A stretch of 64,000 bases of DNA from Roseibium sediminicola (GCF_023156505.1 NZ_JALNMJ010000004.1:248001-312000); one strand, 5' to 3'; positions 8,115 to 16,171 are shown, counted from the stretch's first letter. Notes: generated by a model from the letters alone, not told the origin. Translations and numbers: made by a program.

Positions 8115-9287
8115 TCAGGCCGTCTTGTTGAAGATTTCGCGGCCGATCAGCATGCGGCGGATTTCAGATGTGCCCGCGCCGATCTCGTAGAGCTTGGCGT
8201 CGCGCAGCAGCCGGCCGGTCGGATATTCGTTGATGTAGCCGTTGCCGCCAAGCAGCTGGATCGCATCGAGCGCCATCTTGGTGGCGTTCTCCGCCGCGTA
8301 GAGAATGGCGCCGGCGGCGTCTTCGCGCGTGGTTTCGCCGCGGTCGCAGGCCTTCGCCACGGCATAGACATAGGCCTTGGAGGCGTTCATCGAGACATAC
8401 ATGTCCGCGACCTTGCCCTGAACCAGCTGGAACGTGCCGATCGGCTGACCGAACTGCTCACGCTCGTGGACATAGGGAATGACCACATCCATGGCCGCCT
8501 GCATGATGCCGACGGCGCCGGCCGCCAGCACCGCACGCTCGTAGTCGAGACCGGACATCAGCACGTTGACGCCCTTGTCGACCTCACCGAGCACGTTCTC
8601 CTCCGGCACTTCGCAGTCCTGGAACACCAGTTCGCCGGTTTCCGATCCGCGCATGCCGAGCTTGTCCAGCTTCTGGGCCACGGAGAAGCCCTTGAAGCCT
8701 TTCTCGACCAGGAACGCCGTGATGCCCTTGGGGCCGGCTTCCGCGTCGGTCTTGGCATAGATGATCATCGTGTCGGCGGATGGGCCGTTGGTGATCCACA
8801 TCTTCGAGCCGTTGAGGATGTAGCGGTCGCCCTTCTTGTCGGCGCGCAGCTTCATCGAGACGACGTCGGAGCCGGCGCCCGGCTCCGACATGGCCAGCGC
8901 GCCCAGGTGTTCCCCGGTGACCAGCTTTTCCAGATAGCGCTTCTTCTGGTCGTCGTTGCCCCAGCGGCGCATCTGATTGACGCAGAGGTTTGAATGCGCG
9001 CCGTAGCTGAGGCCGATCGAGGCCGATGCCCGGCTGACCTCTTCCATGGCGATGCAATGCTCAAGATAGCCGAGGCCGGAACCGCCCCATTCCTCTTCCA
9101 CGGTGATGCCGTGCAGACCAAGCTCGCCCATTTCGGGCCAGAGCTCGCGCGGGAACCAGTCTTCGCGGTCGATCTTTTCCGCAAGCGGCGCGATCCGGTC
9201 CTGGCTGTAGGAGCGGACCGTGTCACGCAGCATGTCGGCGGTTTCGCCAAGATCGAAGTTGAAGGATGGAAAATCGTTGCGGATCAT
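8115..9287 (-). CDS. ivd: Isovaleryl-CoA dehydrogenase
   Basis: A 390-aa FAD flavoprotein of the acyl-CoA dehydrogenase family. It oxidises isovaleryl-CoA to 3-methylcrotonyl-CoA in leucine breakdown and passes electrons to ETF. The diagnostic feature is the catalytic base: Glu250 in [12 protein letters not shown], the position used by isovaleryl-CoA dehydrogenases. The C-terminal site used by medium-chain enzymes reads [10 protein letters not shown], with no Glu. FAD and substrate signatures [11 protein letters not shown] and QLLGGNGY are intact. The neighbouring LiuR-like MerR regulator supports the assignment. The other leucine-pathway genes (methylcrotonyl-CoA carboxylase and others) are not in this window. 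Confidence 0.93.
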   Translation of the reverse strand: MIRNDFPSFNFDLGETADMLRDTVRSYSQDRIAPLAEKIDREDWFPRELWPEMGELGLHGITVEEEWGGSGLGYLEHCIAMEEVSRASASIGLSYGAHSNLCVNQMRRWGNDDQKKRYLEKLVTGEHLGALAMSEPGAGSDVVSMKLRADKKGDRYILNGSKMWITNGPSADTMIIYAKTDAEAGPKGITAFLVEKGFKGFSVAQKLDKLGMRGSETGELVFQDCEVPEENVLGEVDKGVNVLMSGLDYERAVLAAGAVGIMQAAMDVVIPYVHEREQFGQPIGTFQLVQGKVADMYVSMNASKAYVYAVAKACDRGETTREDAAGAILYAAENATKMALDAIQLLGGNGYINEYPTGRLLRDAKLYEIGAGTSEIRRMLIGREIFNKTA

Positions 9288-9311
9288 TTTGAGAACCTCC
9301 CTGGCCCCGGA

Positions 9312-9761
9312 TTATTTGGGGCGGTCGTATCGGACAAATTCACTCAAGACGCCGATCCGGTCATAAAGCAGCCGGGCACGGGCGTTGTGGTCATGGGTGT
9401 GCCAGTAGACATTGCCGCTCGCCGTCGGCTCGGCGTCGGCAGCAGCATAAACGGCCTCGATCAGCTTGCGCCCGGCACCGCCGCCGCGCAGGTCCAAGCT
9501 GACAAACAGGTCTTCCAGGTAGCAGGTGGCTTCGCTCGACCACGTGCTGTCATGAAAGAGATAGTGGACAAATCCGACAAGCTTGCCGTCTTGTTCGGCG
9601 ACTTGCGCCCGGTGCCCCTCGGCGGACAGAAGCCGCTCAAACAGGGTTTCGGTGACCTCTTCCGCAAGTTCCTGCTCGTAAAAACTGAGATAGGAAAGCC
9701 AGAGGCCCAGCCAGGCCGCTTTGTCCGCGCGCTCCAGCGCCCTGACGGTAATGTTTGTCAT
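9312..9761 (-). CDS. GNAT-family N-acetyltransferase
   Basis: A 149-aa acetyltransferase. The acetyl-CoA site is around LFVSLDLRGGGAGRKLIEAV (an R/Q-x-x-G-x-G/A-like RGGGAGR), and NARARLLYDRIG is the usual C-terminal segment. It lies 4 bp downstream of the thioesterase gene and 24 bp upstream of ivd, so it is almost certainly in the same transcript. The substrate is unknown. Confidence 0.87.
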   Translation of the reverse strand: MTNITVRALERADKAAWLGLWLSYLSFYEQELAEEVTETLFERLLSAEGHRAQVAEQDGKLVGFVHYLFHDSTWSSEATCYLEDLFVSLDLRGGGAGRKLIEAVYAAADAEPTASGNVYWHTHDHNARARLLYDRIGVLSEFVRYDRPK

Positions 9762-9765
9762 TGTG

Positions 9766-10209
9766 TCAGTCCTTCACCCCGGAGACGCTCATCAGCGTGA
9801 ACAGGCCGGTGGCGACATGCACCTGTGTGCCGTCGTCAAGGCCATAGACATCCGCCCTGGCAATGGTCAGTGTGCGGCCCGGCTTGACCACCCTGCCCCG
9901 CGCCAGCAGCACAGGCTGGTTGGCCGGATTGAGGAGATTGATCTTGTATTCGCTGGTCAGCACGCCGAAGCCGGGCGCGAACAGACTCAACGCGGCATAA
10001 CCGGCAGCGCTGTCAGCGATGGACGACGTCGCACCGGCATGAAAATAGCCGTGCTGCTGGGTCAGCTCCGGCGCCATCTTGAGTTCAAGATCCACCGCTC
10101 CAGGCGACAGATGCGCGATCTGCGCTCCCAGATGCACCATGAATTTCTGAGCGGCAAAGCTTGACCGGATCCGTTCGTTCCAATCCGGGTCGCGTGGCGA
10201 CAAATCCAT
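9766..10209 (-). CDS. PaaI-family hotdog thioesterase
   Basis: A 147-aa single hotdog-domain protein of the PaaI family, which hydrolyses acyl-CoA thioesters. The motif QHGYFHAGATSSIADSAAG contains the conserved HG...HAG segment and the catalytic acidic Asp in the alpha helix. Such enzymes are often tetramers that relieve dead-end acyl-CoA accumulation. Its start overlaps the stop of the LiuR-like gene by one base, indicating translational coupling. Confidence 0.88.
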   Translation of the reverse strand: MDLSPRDPDWNERIRSSFAAQKFMVHLGAQIAHLSPGAVDLELKMAPELTQQHGYFHAGATSSIADSAAGYAALSLFAPGFGVLTSEYKINLLNPANQPVLLARGRVVKPGRTLTIARADVYGLDDGTQVHVATGLFTLMSVSGVKD

Positions 10210-10610
10210 CAGGCCTTCTCCGATTTCGAGCCGGTCGAAAGCTCGGCCATGCGGTCATGCGCACCGGCCTCGACTTCGTCCAGCTCCAGCAATGTCAGTT
10301 CGATATCGCGTTGTTTTTCCAGGAGTTCCGCGCGGCGGGCGGCAATTCTGTCGAGCAACAGGCGCAGCTGACCGGTTTCCCCCGGTGCGCTGCCGTACAT
10401 CTCGATCATTTCCTTGATTTCGTTCAGGGAAAAGCCCAGCCGTTTGCCGCGCAGGATCAGCTTGATGCGGGTGCGGTCCCCCGGCGTATAAAGCCGCTGC
10501 CGGCCCCGGCGTGTCGGTGACACCAGCCCCTGCGCCTCGTAGAATCGAAGCGTCCTTGTGGTGATATCGAATTCCTGGGTCAGCTGGGTGATGGTGTAAT
10601 AGCGCTGCAT
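10209..10610 (-). CDS. liuR: MerR-family regulator, LiuR-like
   Basis: A 133-aa MerR-type activator/repressor. The N-terminal winged helix-turn-helix (YTITQLTQEFDITTRTLRFYE) and the second helix pair (RRGRQRLYTPGDRTRIKLI) are clear, followed by a dimerisation coiled coil (about 85-120). It lacks the Cys metal-binding residues of metal-sensing MerRs. LiuR regulators control branched-chain amino-acid and acyl-CoA degradation genes. This one heads the operon containing isovaleryl-CoA dehydrogenase and is preceded by a near-palindromic site of the LiuR type, which supports autoregulation. The effector is unknown. Confidence 0.82.
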   Translation of the reverse strand: MQRYYTITQLTQEFDITTRTLRFYEAQGLVSPTRRGRQRLYTPGDRTRIKLILRGKRLGFSLNEIKEMIEMYGSAPGETGQLRLLLDRIAARRAELLEKQRDIELTLLELDEVEAGAHDRMAELSTGSKSEKA

Positions 10611-10643
10611 GCCCGCTCCTTGTTGGGCGCACAGTTCAGGGTT

Positions 10644-10659
10644 TTTACGTTAAAGTCAA
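10644..10659. promoter_or_regulatory. Putative LiuR operator / MerR-type promoter
   Basis: TTTACGTTAAAGTCAA is an imperfect 16-bp palindrome (12 of 16 positions symmetric) about 34 bp upstream of the liuR-like start. It resembles the LiuR motif with TTTACGT half-sites. On the minus strand it reads TTGACTTTAACGTAAA, which supplies a -35 element TTGACT; the -10 is weak, as expected for a MerR-activated promoter. Confidence 0.55.
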
Positions 10660-10699
10660 CAGGTCTGTTTTTCGTATTATATAACAGTAATTTGACTAA

Positions 10700-11410
10700 T
10701 TAGGATTTCAGTTTTTCCAGTACCGTATCGGACTGAAGAACATTGAGATCCACATCGCTCTCGACACCCTTGACCCTGCCCCGGTCATGATACTGCCAGA
10801 TCACCCAGTCGCTGGCATAGTCCGGCTGATGCCAGATCGAGCGCGCCCACAGACGCCGGTTCAAGCCGCTGCCCTTGAGATAGGCCTCGTAGAAGTCGCC
10901 TGGCGCATAAAAGATGACCTGTTTGCCATGTGCCTGCTCGACCAGCGTGGTGAAGGCGCTGATCTCTTTCAACACCTCTTCCACGGGCGGTCTGCGGGCA
11001 CAATTGCTGGTCAATTCCAGGTCGAGCACCGGCGCCAGCATATCGCTGTCTTTCGGCAAGACGCCCAGGAAGTTTTCGGCCTGCTTCCGACCCGGCTGGC
11101 ACAGGCTGAAATAATGATAGGCACCGCGCGCCAGACCGGCGCTGCCGGCCCCCGCCCAGTTGCGGGCAAAGGCGCTGTCCTTGAAGTCGCCGCCCTCGCT
11201 CGCCTTCATATAGACAAAGGCGACGTCGTCCGCGGCAACCTGCGGCCAATCGATATCGCCCAGATGATGTGACACGTCGATGCCGCGCACGGTGAAATCG
11301 TCCCGGTCCGGTTCCCAATTCATGAAGAAAAATGCCGCTCCGACAATCGATATCAACCCGCCGACCACAACATAGAACAAGGTCCGCAGGATTGCTTGCA
11401 AGACATTCAT
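10700..11410 (-). CDS. Membrane-anchored GH25 lysozyme-like muramidase
   Basis: A 236-aa glycoside hydrolase family 25 protein that cleaves the N-acetylmuramyl beta-1,4 bond of peptidoglycan. The N-terminal helix (about 4-28) is an uncleaved signal anchor placing the enzyme in the periplasm. The catalytic domain begins at GIDVSHHLGDIDW with the family's first Asp. VLDLEL holds the acidic pair, and VIWQYHDRG is the C-terminal signature. An ATG at 11410 was chosen over a TTG at 11431. It is followed on the same strand by the liuR operon, but an 89-bp gap with its own operator suggests separate transcription. Confidence 0.88.
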   Translation of the reverse strand: MNVLQAILRTLFYVVVGGLISIVGAAFFFMNWEPDRDDFTVRGIDVSHHLGDIDWPQVAADDVAFVYMKASEGGDFKDSAFARNWAGAGSAGLARGAYHYFSLCQPGRKQAENFLGVLPKDSDMLAPVLDLELTSNCARRPPVEEVLKEISAFTTLVEQAHGKQVIFYAPGDFYEAYLKGSGLNRRLWARSIWHQPDYASDWVIWQYHDRGRVKGVESDVDLNVLQSDTVLEKLKS

Positions 11411-11464
11411 TCCACCACCCCAAAGTCCCAAATCCGGTCAGAGACTGCCCCAAAACGGTTAAAA

Positions 11465-11887
11465 TCACGTCAGAAAATTCGGCCAGAGTGGCGCCGCAGC
11501 CAACTCCAGGACATTGCCGTCCGGATCGTTGAAATAAAGGCTTGTACCGCCCGCCGGCCAGGTCACCTCACTGGTCACGGCCACGTTCCGACTGGCCAGA
11601 TAGTCTCGCCAGGCATCCAGTTGATCGGCCGGAATCCGGAAAGCGAAATGGCTGCGCCCGGTGGTGTCATGGCCCGGCACGACGCCGCCTTCGGTCGCGA
11701 CATCCTCGCCGGTATGACCGCGATGGAAGACCAGCAATGCCTGAGCGGGACCGGCGTCATAGGCAAAGAGCCGCTCCCCCGCCACCATGCGCTTCAGGCC
11801 GAGAATTTCTGAGTAAAAAACATGCGCCGCGTCCATGTCATCGACATAGACCGCCGTTTCCAGGATTCCATCCAGTTTGGGTCGCAT
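11465..11887 (-). CDS. VOC-superfamily (glyoxalase/bleomycin-resistance-like) protein
   Basis: A 140-aa protein of the vicinal oxygen chelate fold with two beta-alpha-beta-beta-beta modules: ETAVYVDDMDAAHVFYSEILG and SHFAFRIPADQLDAW. Putative metal ligands include His of RSHFAF and the Glu of GNVLELA. Family members are dioxygenases, isomerases or antibiotic-binding proteins; the activity here cannot be predicted. It lies upstream of the GH25 gene on the same strand. Confidence 0.85.
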   Translation of the reverse strand: MRPKLDGILETAVYVDDMDAAHVFYSEILGLKRMVAGERLFAYDAGPAQALLVFHRGHTGEDVATEGGVVPGHDTTGRSHFAFRIPADQLDAWRDYLASRNVAVTSEVTWPAGGTSLYFNDPDGNVLELAAAPLWPNFLT

Positions 11888-11957
11888 ATCCCTTCCCGCT
11901 CACGCGCTTCACCGAAGCTCCGCACTCAGCATAGCGGGACTGGCGGGTCTGTCGAGG

Positions 11958-12248
11958 CTATGCCGCAGTTGGAAACCCTTGAGCCGTCATGACAGGACTG
12001 AACTCCGTAATTGAGTAGTCGGCGACGCCCTCAGCCTTGAACGGATCCTGTTCGACAACCCGTTCGATCGCCTCCCGGCTTTCCCCTTGGGCGAGGATGA
12101 TGCCGCCATTGCGCGGCACTTTCGGACCTGACGCCAGGAACACACCAATAGCATAGTGCTGCTTCAGGAAGTCCCGGTGCGCTTCCAGCAGTCGGTCGAT
12201 CTCGGACAGGTCTGCGCGATAGGTCAGGTCAATCACGAAAAGGTTCAT
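11958..12248 (-). CDS. YciI-family protein
   Basis: A 96-aa ferredoxin-like fold protein of the YciI family (MNLFVIDLTYRADLSEIDRLLEAHR; FLASGPKVPRNGGIILAQG). The conserved His of AHRDFL and the Asp of EQDPF are the family's putative active-site residues. The biochemical role is not established for the family. The start at 12248 gives the normal length; an upstream in-frame ATG at 12323 would run into the ohr coding end. Confidence 0.87.
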   Translation of the reverse strand: MNLFVIDLTYRADLSEIDRLLEAHRDFLKQHYAIGVFLASGPKVPRNGGIILAQGESREAIERVVEQDPFKAEGVADYSITEFSPVMTAQGFPTAA

Positions 12249-12315
12249 CGGACATCTGCTCCGGTTGAATATGAAAAGCGCCGGCCCGGTCAAGGGGACC
12301 GGGCCGGCGCCCCAA

Positions 12316-12741
12316 TCAGACAACGGTCAACTGAACGTCGATATTGTTGCGGGTGGCGTTGGAATAGGGGCAGACCTGGTGGGCCTTGGCAACGAGGTCC
12401 TCGGCGACGGCCTTGTCGAGACCAGGCAGAGCGACCTCAAGCACGACGGTCAGACCGAAGCCACCTTCGGCACGCGGACCGATACCGACCGTCGAGGTGA
12501 CCGTCGTGTCGGCGGGAACCGCGATCTTTTCCTGACCGCCGACGAATTTCATCGCGCCGATGAAGCAGGCCGCATAGCCGGCGGCAAACAGCTCTTCCGG
12601 ATTGTTGCCGGCACCGCCCGCCCCGCCGAGCTCCTTCGGCGTCGACAGGGTCACCTTGAAGGAACCGCTGAGGGTTTCCGCGGCGCCGTCGCGGCCACCG
12701 GTTGCCTTGGCGCGGGTTTCATACAGCACATCTACAGCCAT
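12316..12741 (-). CDS. ohr: Organic hydroperoxide resistance protein Ohr
   Basis: A 141-aa thiol peroxidase that reduces fatty-acid and other organic hydroperoxides using lipoylated partners. The redox pair Cys59 (YAACF) and Cys124 (QVCPYSNATR) is intact, as are the activating Arg17 and Glu50. The ATG at 12741 (MAVDVLYET) has GGAGA about 7 bases upstream. It is transcribed divergently from ohrR, and the 150-bp gap holds two palindromic operators. This is the textbook peroxide-induced arrangement. Confidence 0.95.
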   Translation of the reverse strand: MAVDVLYETRAKATGGRDGAAETLSGSFKVTLSTPKELGGAGGAGNNPEELFAAGYAACFIGAMKFVGGQEKIAVPADTTVTSTVGIGPRAEGGFGLTVVLEVALPGLDKAVAEDLVAKAHQVCPYSNATRNNIDVQLTVV

Positions 12742-12799
12742 CTGGTCTCTCCATATCTCTCTGCAGTCAGTCACAAAATCCACTTTTATCGCTCAAGAT

Positions 12800-12817
12800 T
12801 ATATCGTGCACGATATA
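12800..12817. promoter_or_regulatory. OhrR operator 1 (perfect 18-bp palindrome)
   Basis: TATATCGTGCACGATATA is a perfect inverted repeat, 59 bp upstream of the ohr start codon. A second related site lies 64 bp away, centre to centre, toward ohrR. Such palindromes are the usual binding sites for OhrR dimers. The position suits repression of ohr. Confidence 0.8.
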
Positions 12818-12864
12818 GTTACCCACATATAGACGCTGATGACGAAGGTCAACAGGTTGCGACC

Positions 12865-12880
12865 ATATCGCGCGCGATTT
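12865..12880. promoter_or_regulatory. OhrR operator 2 (imperfect palindrome)
   Basis: ATATCGCGCGCGATTT shares the ATATCG...CGAT arms with operator 1, with a perfect 12-bp core at 12867-12878. It ends 11 bp before the ohrR start codon, so it probably serves autorepression of ohrR. Confidence 0.65.
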
Positions 12881-12891
12881 ATAAAGTGCAC

Positions 12892-13629
12892 ATGAACGAG
12901 ACGACCAGCCAGATGTCCCTTCTTGACGCGATCGGAATGCCCGCGCCCGAAGAGACCAAGAAACCGAAAAAAGACAAGCCGGCAAAGCCTGCAAAGTCCG
13001 AGAAAAAAGCACGCAAAAAGGCGGCTGAAGCGTCAGAGCCCGTGGCGGCTTCGACTGACACTGCCATGCCTGAGCCGGCCGCGACGGAAGTCGTTGCAAA
13101 CACGCCCGCCCCAATCCCAGCCCCTGCGGAAGCGGTGGAGGCAATAGAGCCTTTGGAGGCGGAAGCACCGGATGGTCCCATCGCCGCCAACGATGCCTTG
13201 CCGCTCGACCAGTATCTGTGTTTTGCGCTCTATTCCGCCAATCACGCGATGCACGGCGTCTACAAGGCGCTGCTCAAGGAAGCCGGGCTGACCTATCCGC
13301 AGTTTCTGGCAATGACCGTTCTGTGGGAAAACAACAACGTCCCGGTCGGCACGATCACCGCGAAACTGCAGCTCGACACCAACACGCTGACACCGCTCCT
13401 GAAGCGCCTCGAGGCGATGGGCCTGGTGACCCGTACGCGCAATCCGAAGGACGAGCGTCAGGTCATTTTGAAGCTGACCCGCAAGGGCCGTGCGCTCCAG
13501 AAAAAGACGGAGCATTTCAGCTCCTGCATCCTGTCTTCCACCGGTCTCAAGCTGGAAGAAGTCATGGATCTGCAGTCGAAGATCATGCGGCTGCGCGACA
13601 ATTTGCGCGAAGCCGGCGTGGACGTTTAG
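12892..13629 (+). CDS. ohrR: MarR-family organic peroxide sensor OhrR with long N-terminal extension
   Basis: A 245-aa MarR-family repressor. The OhrR core begins near residue 100: LPLDQYLCFALYS contains peroxidatic Cys110, followed by the winged helix (VPVGTITAKLQLDTNTLTPL, NPKDERQVILKLT). A second Cys212, 102 residues later, makes it look like the two-Cys type that forms a disulfide. Ordinary OhrRs have the first Cys at about residue 15-22. This one carries about 90 extra residues rich in Ala, Pro, Lys and Glu, with no fold predicted by eye. The ATG at 12892 follows operator 2 directly. The reading frame continues upstream to 12265, but that part crosses ohr antisense and the operators, so it is not coding. 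Confidence 0.9.
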   Translation: MNETTSQMSLLDAIGMPAPEETKKPKKDKPAKPAKSEKKARKKAAEASEPVAASTDTAMPEPAATEVVANTPAPIPAPAEAVEAIEPLEAEAPDGPIAANDALPLDQYLCFALYSANHAMHGVYKALLKEAGLTYPQFLAMTVLWENNNVPVGTITAKLQLDTNTLTPLLKRLEAMGLVTRTRNPKDERQVILKLTRKGRALQKKTEHFSSCILSSTGLKLEEVMDLQSKIMRLRDNLREAGVDV

Positions 13630-13658
13630 GCCCTCACCTCGCTTTCCAAAAGCCGTGA

Positions 13659-14276
13659 TCAAGCAACCGCCGGGCGCAACAGTGCCTGGCGGATGGTCCG
13701 CTTCAGGACCTCAAGCGCCCGCTCCTCGGACCAGCTGCAATCGCGTGTCAGCAGGCCCCAGCTCTGGACGCTGAAGGACGCCCACAGATAGTCCGCCGCT
13801 TCCTTGGCGGACCAATCCGCCTGCAGGGCTCCGTCCCGCTCCAGCGATCCGGTCAGGATCAGCAACCAGTCCCGCAGCTCGCTCATCCGGTCTTCCCAGG
13901 CAGCCGACGCATCCGCATCGGTGCTGCGCAGGCGGATCAGGTCCGAGGCCACGGGATAGATTTCCTCAACGAACCGGATCCAGACCTCGATAGACGCTTC
14001 CAGCCTTTTCGCCGGATTGACGGTTTCAAAGGCCTCGTCGAACCGTGCCTTGATGTCCAGCCGCTCGTCGGCGCGCCGGACCAGACCCAGGATCAAACCG
14101 CCCCTGGAGCCGAAATGATCATAGACCGACTGACGGCTGATCCCCGCCGCCTTCGCGATCTCCGCCAGCGACACCTCGGCGCCGCGCACCGAAATCAGAT
14201 CCCAGGCGCTGTCCAATATCTCCGCGCGGGTCCGCGCCACCCTGTCAACACTTGACACGTGTAAAGTCACTCCCAT
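13659..14276 (-). CDS. TetR-family repressor
   Basis: A TetR-type regulator of about 205 aa. The N-terminal helix-turn-helix is RAEILDSAWDLISVRGAEVSLAEIAKAAGISRQSVYDHFGSRGGL; the C-terminal ligand domain is generic. It is divergent from a DUF1330 gene, and two copies of a 16-bp near-palindrome lie in the overlap. The start is uncertain: ATG 14276 and 14285 lie within or beside the operators, while GTG 14240 (just before ARTRAEIL) would leave both operators upstream of the gene. None has a good ribosome site. Confidence 0.85.
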   Translation of the reverse strand: MGVTLHVSSVDRVARTRAEILDSAWDLISVRGAEVSLAEIAKAAGISRQSVYDHFGSRGGLILGLVRRADERLDIKARFDEAFETVNPAKRLEASIEVWIRFVEEIYPVASDLIRLRSTDADASAAWEDRMSELRDWLLILTGSLERDGALQADWSAKEAADYLWASFSVQSWGLLTRDCSWSEERALEVLKRTIRQALLRPAVA

Positions 14277-14294
14277 ATTTGACATGTGTAAAGT
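14252..14294. promoter_or_regulatory. Twin TetR operator boxes with sigma70-like promoter
   Basis: TTGACACGTGTAAAGT (14252-14267) and TTGACATGTGTAAAGT (14279-14294) differ by one base and lie 27 bp apart. Each is a near-palindrome around ACACGTGT or ACATGTGT. The first supplies a -35 TTGACA; with 16 bp spacing the -10 is CATATT, pointing at the DUF1330 gene. Binding of the divergent TetR would block both genes. Confidence 0.65.
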
Positions 14295-14308
14295 TAAGGA
14301 GAACGCAC

Positions 14309-14752
14309 ATGAACGTCAACGAGCAGGTTAACCAGTTCACCGCGTGGTACGGCCCGGGCACCGACGGCAGCAGTCCGACTGTGGACCAGTGGGCGCAGAT
14401 CCTCGGCCGGCCGGCGGACAAGCCGGTCACCTTGATCAATTTCTTCAAGTTGCGGGACAAGGCGGACTATCCACAGGGAACCGGAGAGACCTCCGGCCAG
14501 GACGCCTTTGCGAGCTACGCGTCCGTCAGCATTCCGGCGATGCAACGCGCCGGTGGACGCTTTCTCCATGTCGGTCCGTTCCAGGGCATGTTCCTGGGAG
14601 AGACAGAGGACTGGGACGTCGTCGCTATCGGCACCTATCCGAACCTGGGGGCCCTGACTGCGCTTTATTCGGACGAAAGCTATCGTGGCGCCTTTCACCA
14701 CCGCACGGCTGCCTGTGAACGGCAGAAGGTGCTGGTCTCGGGCGAGCAATAA
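14309..14752 (+). CDS. DUF1330-family protein
   Basis: A 147-aa protein matching the DUF1330 dimeric alpha-beta barrel pattern: VTLINFFKLRDKA, DAFASYASVSIPAMQRAGGRFL, DVVAIGTYPN, and a final YRGAFHHRTAA. The biochemical activity of the family is unknown. The ATG at 14309 has AAGGAG seven bases upstream. It is controlled, by context, by the divergent TetR regulator through the two operator boxes, so it may answer to a small-molecule inducer. Confidence 0.85.
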   Translation: MNVNEQVNQFTAWYGPGTDGSSPTVDQWAQILGRPADKPVTLINFFKLRDKADYPQGTGETSGQDAFASYASVSIPAMQRAGGRFLHVGPFQGMFLGETEDWDVVAIGTYPNLGALTALYSDESYRGAFHHRTAACERQKVLVSGEQ

Positions 14753-14755
14753 TCC

Positions 14756-16171
14756 TTAAAGCGGCAGGCCGAACCAGAGCGCGGCGATGCCGAGAAAGGC
14801 GAAAAAGCCGACCACGTCGGTCACCGTCGTCACGAAAACGCTTGAGGCGATCGCCGGGTCGACATTGACCCGGTCGAGCACGATCGGGATCAGGAGGCCG
14901 GACAGGCCCGCAAACAGCATGTTGATCACGATAGCCCCGCCAATCACGATGCCAAGACCCGGACTGGCGAACCACAGCCAGGCCGTGATCCCGATGAGCA
15001 CCGCCAGGGCAACGCCATTGAGCATGCTCACCAGGACCTCACGGTTGAGCACGCGCAGCATGTTGCGCGTGCTCAGCTCCTGGGTGGCGATACCGCGCAC
15101 GGCGACCGTCATGGTCTGGGTGCCGGCATTGCCGCCCATGGAGGCCACAATAGGCATCAGCACGGCCAGCGCCACCATCGCCTCGATCGTGTCCTCGAAC
15201 AGCGCGATCACCACGGAGGCGAGAATCGCCGTGCCGAGATTGACCACCAGCCAGGTGAATCGGGACCGCGCGATGGTGAGGACGCTGTCGGAGATTTCTT
15301 CGTCGCCCACCCCGGCAAGCGCGCGGATGTCCTCTTCCGCTTCTTCCTGGATGACGTCGACGATGTCATCGACGGTCAGCACGCCGACGAGACGCTCGTT
15401 CTCGTCGACGACGGCGGCGGAGACGAGGTTGTAGCGCTCGAACCGGCGCGCGGTCTCTTCCTGGTCTTCCGTTGCCAGCACCGCCTGGCGGGTCTCCTCC
15501 ATGATGGAGGTGACCTTCTCCTGGCGTTTGGTGCGCAGGATCTTGTCCAGATGCACCGCGCCGAGCAGCTTGAAGGTCGGGTCAACCACGTAGATTTCGT
15601 AAAAACTGTCCGGAAGGTCGCGCGCCTCGCGCATGTAGTCGATGGTCTGGCCGACCGTCCAGAAAGGCGCAACGGCGATAAACTCGCTCTGCATCCGCCG
15701 GCCGGCGCTGTCTTCCGGGTAATCCAGCGCTTTCTGCAGCTGCGCCCGGTCGGCATAAGGCAGCTCTTCCAGGATCGCCGCCTGGTCGTCCTCGTCCAGG
15801 TCTTCCAGAATGTAGACGGCGTCATCGGAATCGAGGTCTTCCAGGCCTTCGGCAATGACCTCGTTCGGCAGATCCTCCAGCAGCTGCAGACGGACCGCTT
15901 CGTCGATTTCCGTCAGCGCGGTGTAATCGAAATCATCGCCGAGCAGATGGATAAACGCGGCCCGTTCATCCGCGTCGAGCGTTTCCAGAAGGTCGCCGGT
16001 GTCGGCTTCGTGCAGATCCGCCGCCAGTTCGCGCAGGCTGAACTGGTCCTTTGCCCGGATCGCCGTCTCGACGGCGGCAATGAAGTCCGGGTTGAGGTGC
16101 TCTTCTTCGTCGCGAACCGGAATCTGCGGTTCGGGAGGCGCGGTCATATCAAGCTCAGCAGCTTCGCTCAT
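14756..16171 (-). CDS. mgtE: Magnesium transporter MgtE (copy 1)
   Basis: A 471-aa channel-type Mg2+ transporter. The acidic N domain (about 30-140, helical repeats such as LEDLDSDDAVYILEDLDEDD) and two CBS domains (about 145-275) form the cytosolic Mg2+ sensor. Five transmembrane helices follow (about 315-470), with the pore signature MPIVASMGGNAGTQT. The C-terminal helix pair has NVDPAIASSVFVTTVTDV. Gating is by Mg2+ binding to the cytosolic domains. It converges on the DUF1330 gene, with 3 bp between the stops. A second, more divergent copy is at 39916-41340. Confidence 0.93.
   Translation of the reverse strand: MSEAAELDMTAPPEPQIPVRDEEEHLNPDFIAAVETAIRAKDQFSLRELAADLHEADTGDLLETLDADERAAFIHLLGDDFDYTALTEIDEAVRLQLLEDLPNEVIAEGLEDLDSDDAVYILEDLDEDDQAAILEELPYADRAQLQKALDYPEDSAGRRMQSEFIAVAPFWTVGQTIDYMREARDLPDSFYEIYVVDPTFKLLGAVHLDKILRTKRQEKVTSIMEETRQAVLATEDQEETARRFERYNLVSAAVVDENERLVGVLTVDDIVDVIQEEAEEDIRALAGVGDEEISDSVLTIARSRFTWLVVNLGTAILASVVIALFEDTIEAMVALAVLMPIVASMGGNAGTQTMTVAVRGIATQELSTRNMLRVLNREVLVSMLNGVALAVLIGITAWLWFASPGLGIVIGGAIVINMLFAGLSGLLIPIVLDRVNVDPAIASSVFVTTVTDVVGFFAFLGIAALWFGLPL

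Noticed and set aside
12265-12891. Upstream extension of the ohrR frame by 209 codons
   Set aside because: It runs antisense through ohr and across both operators. The ATG at 12892 is preferred, and homology begins only near residue 100 of the protein.
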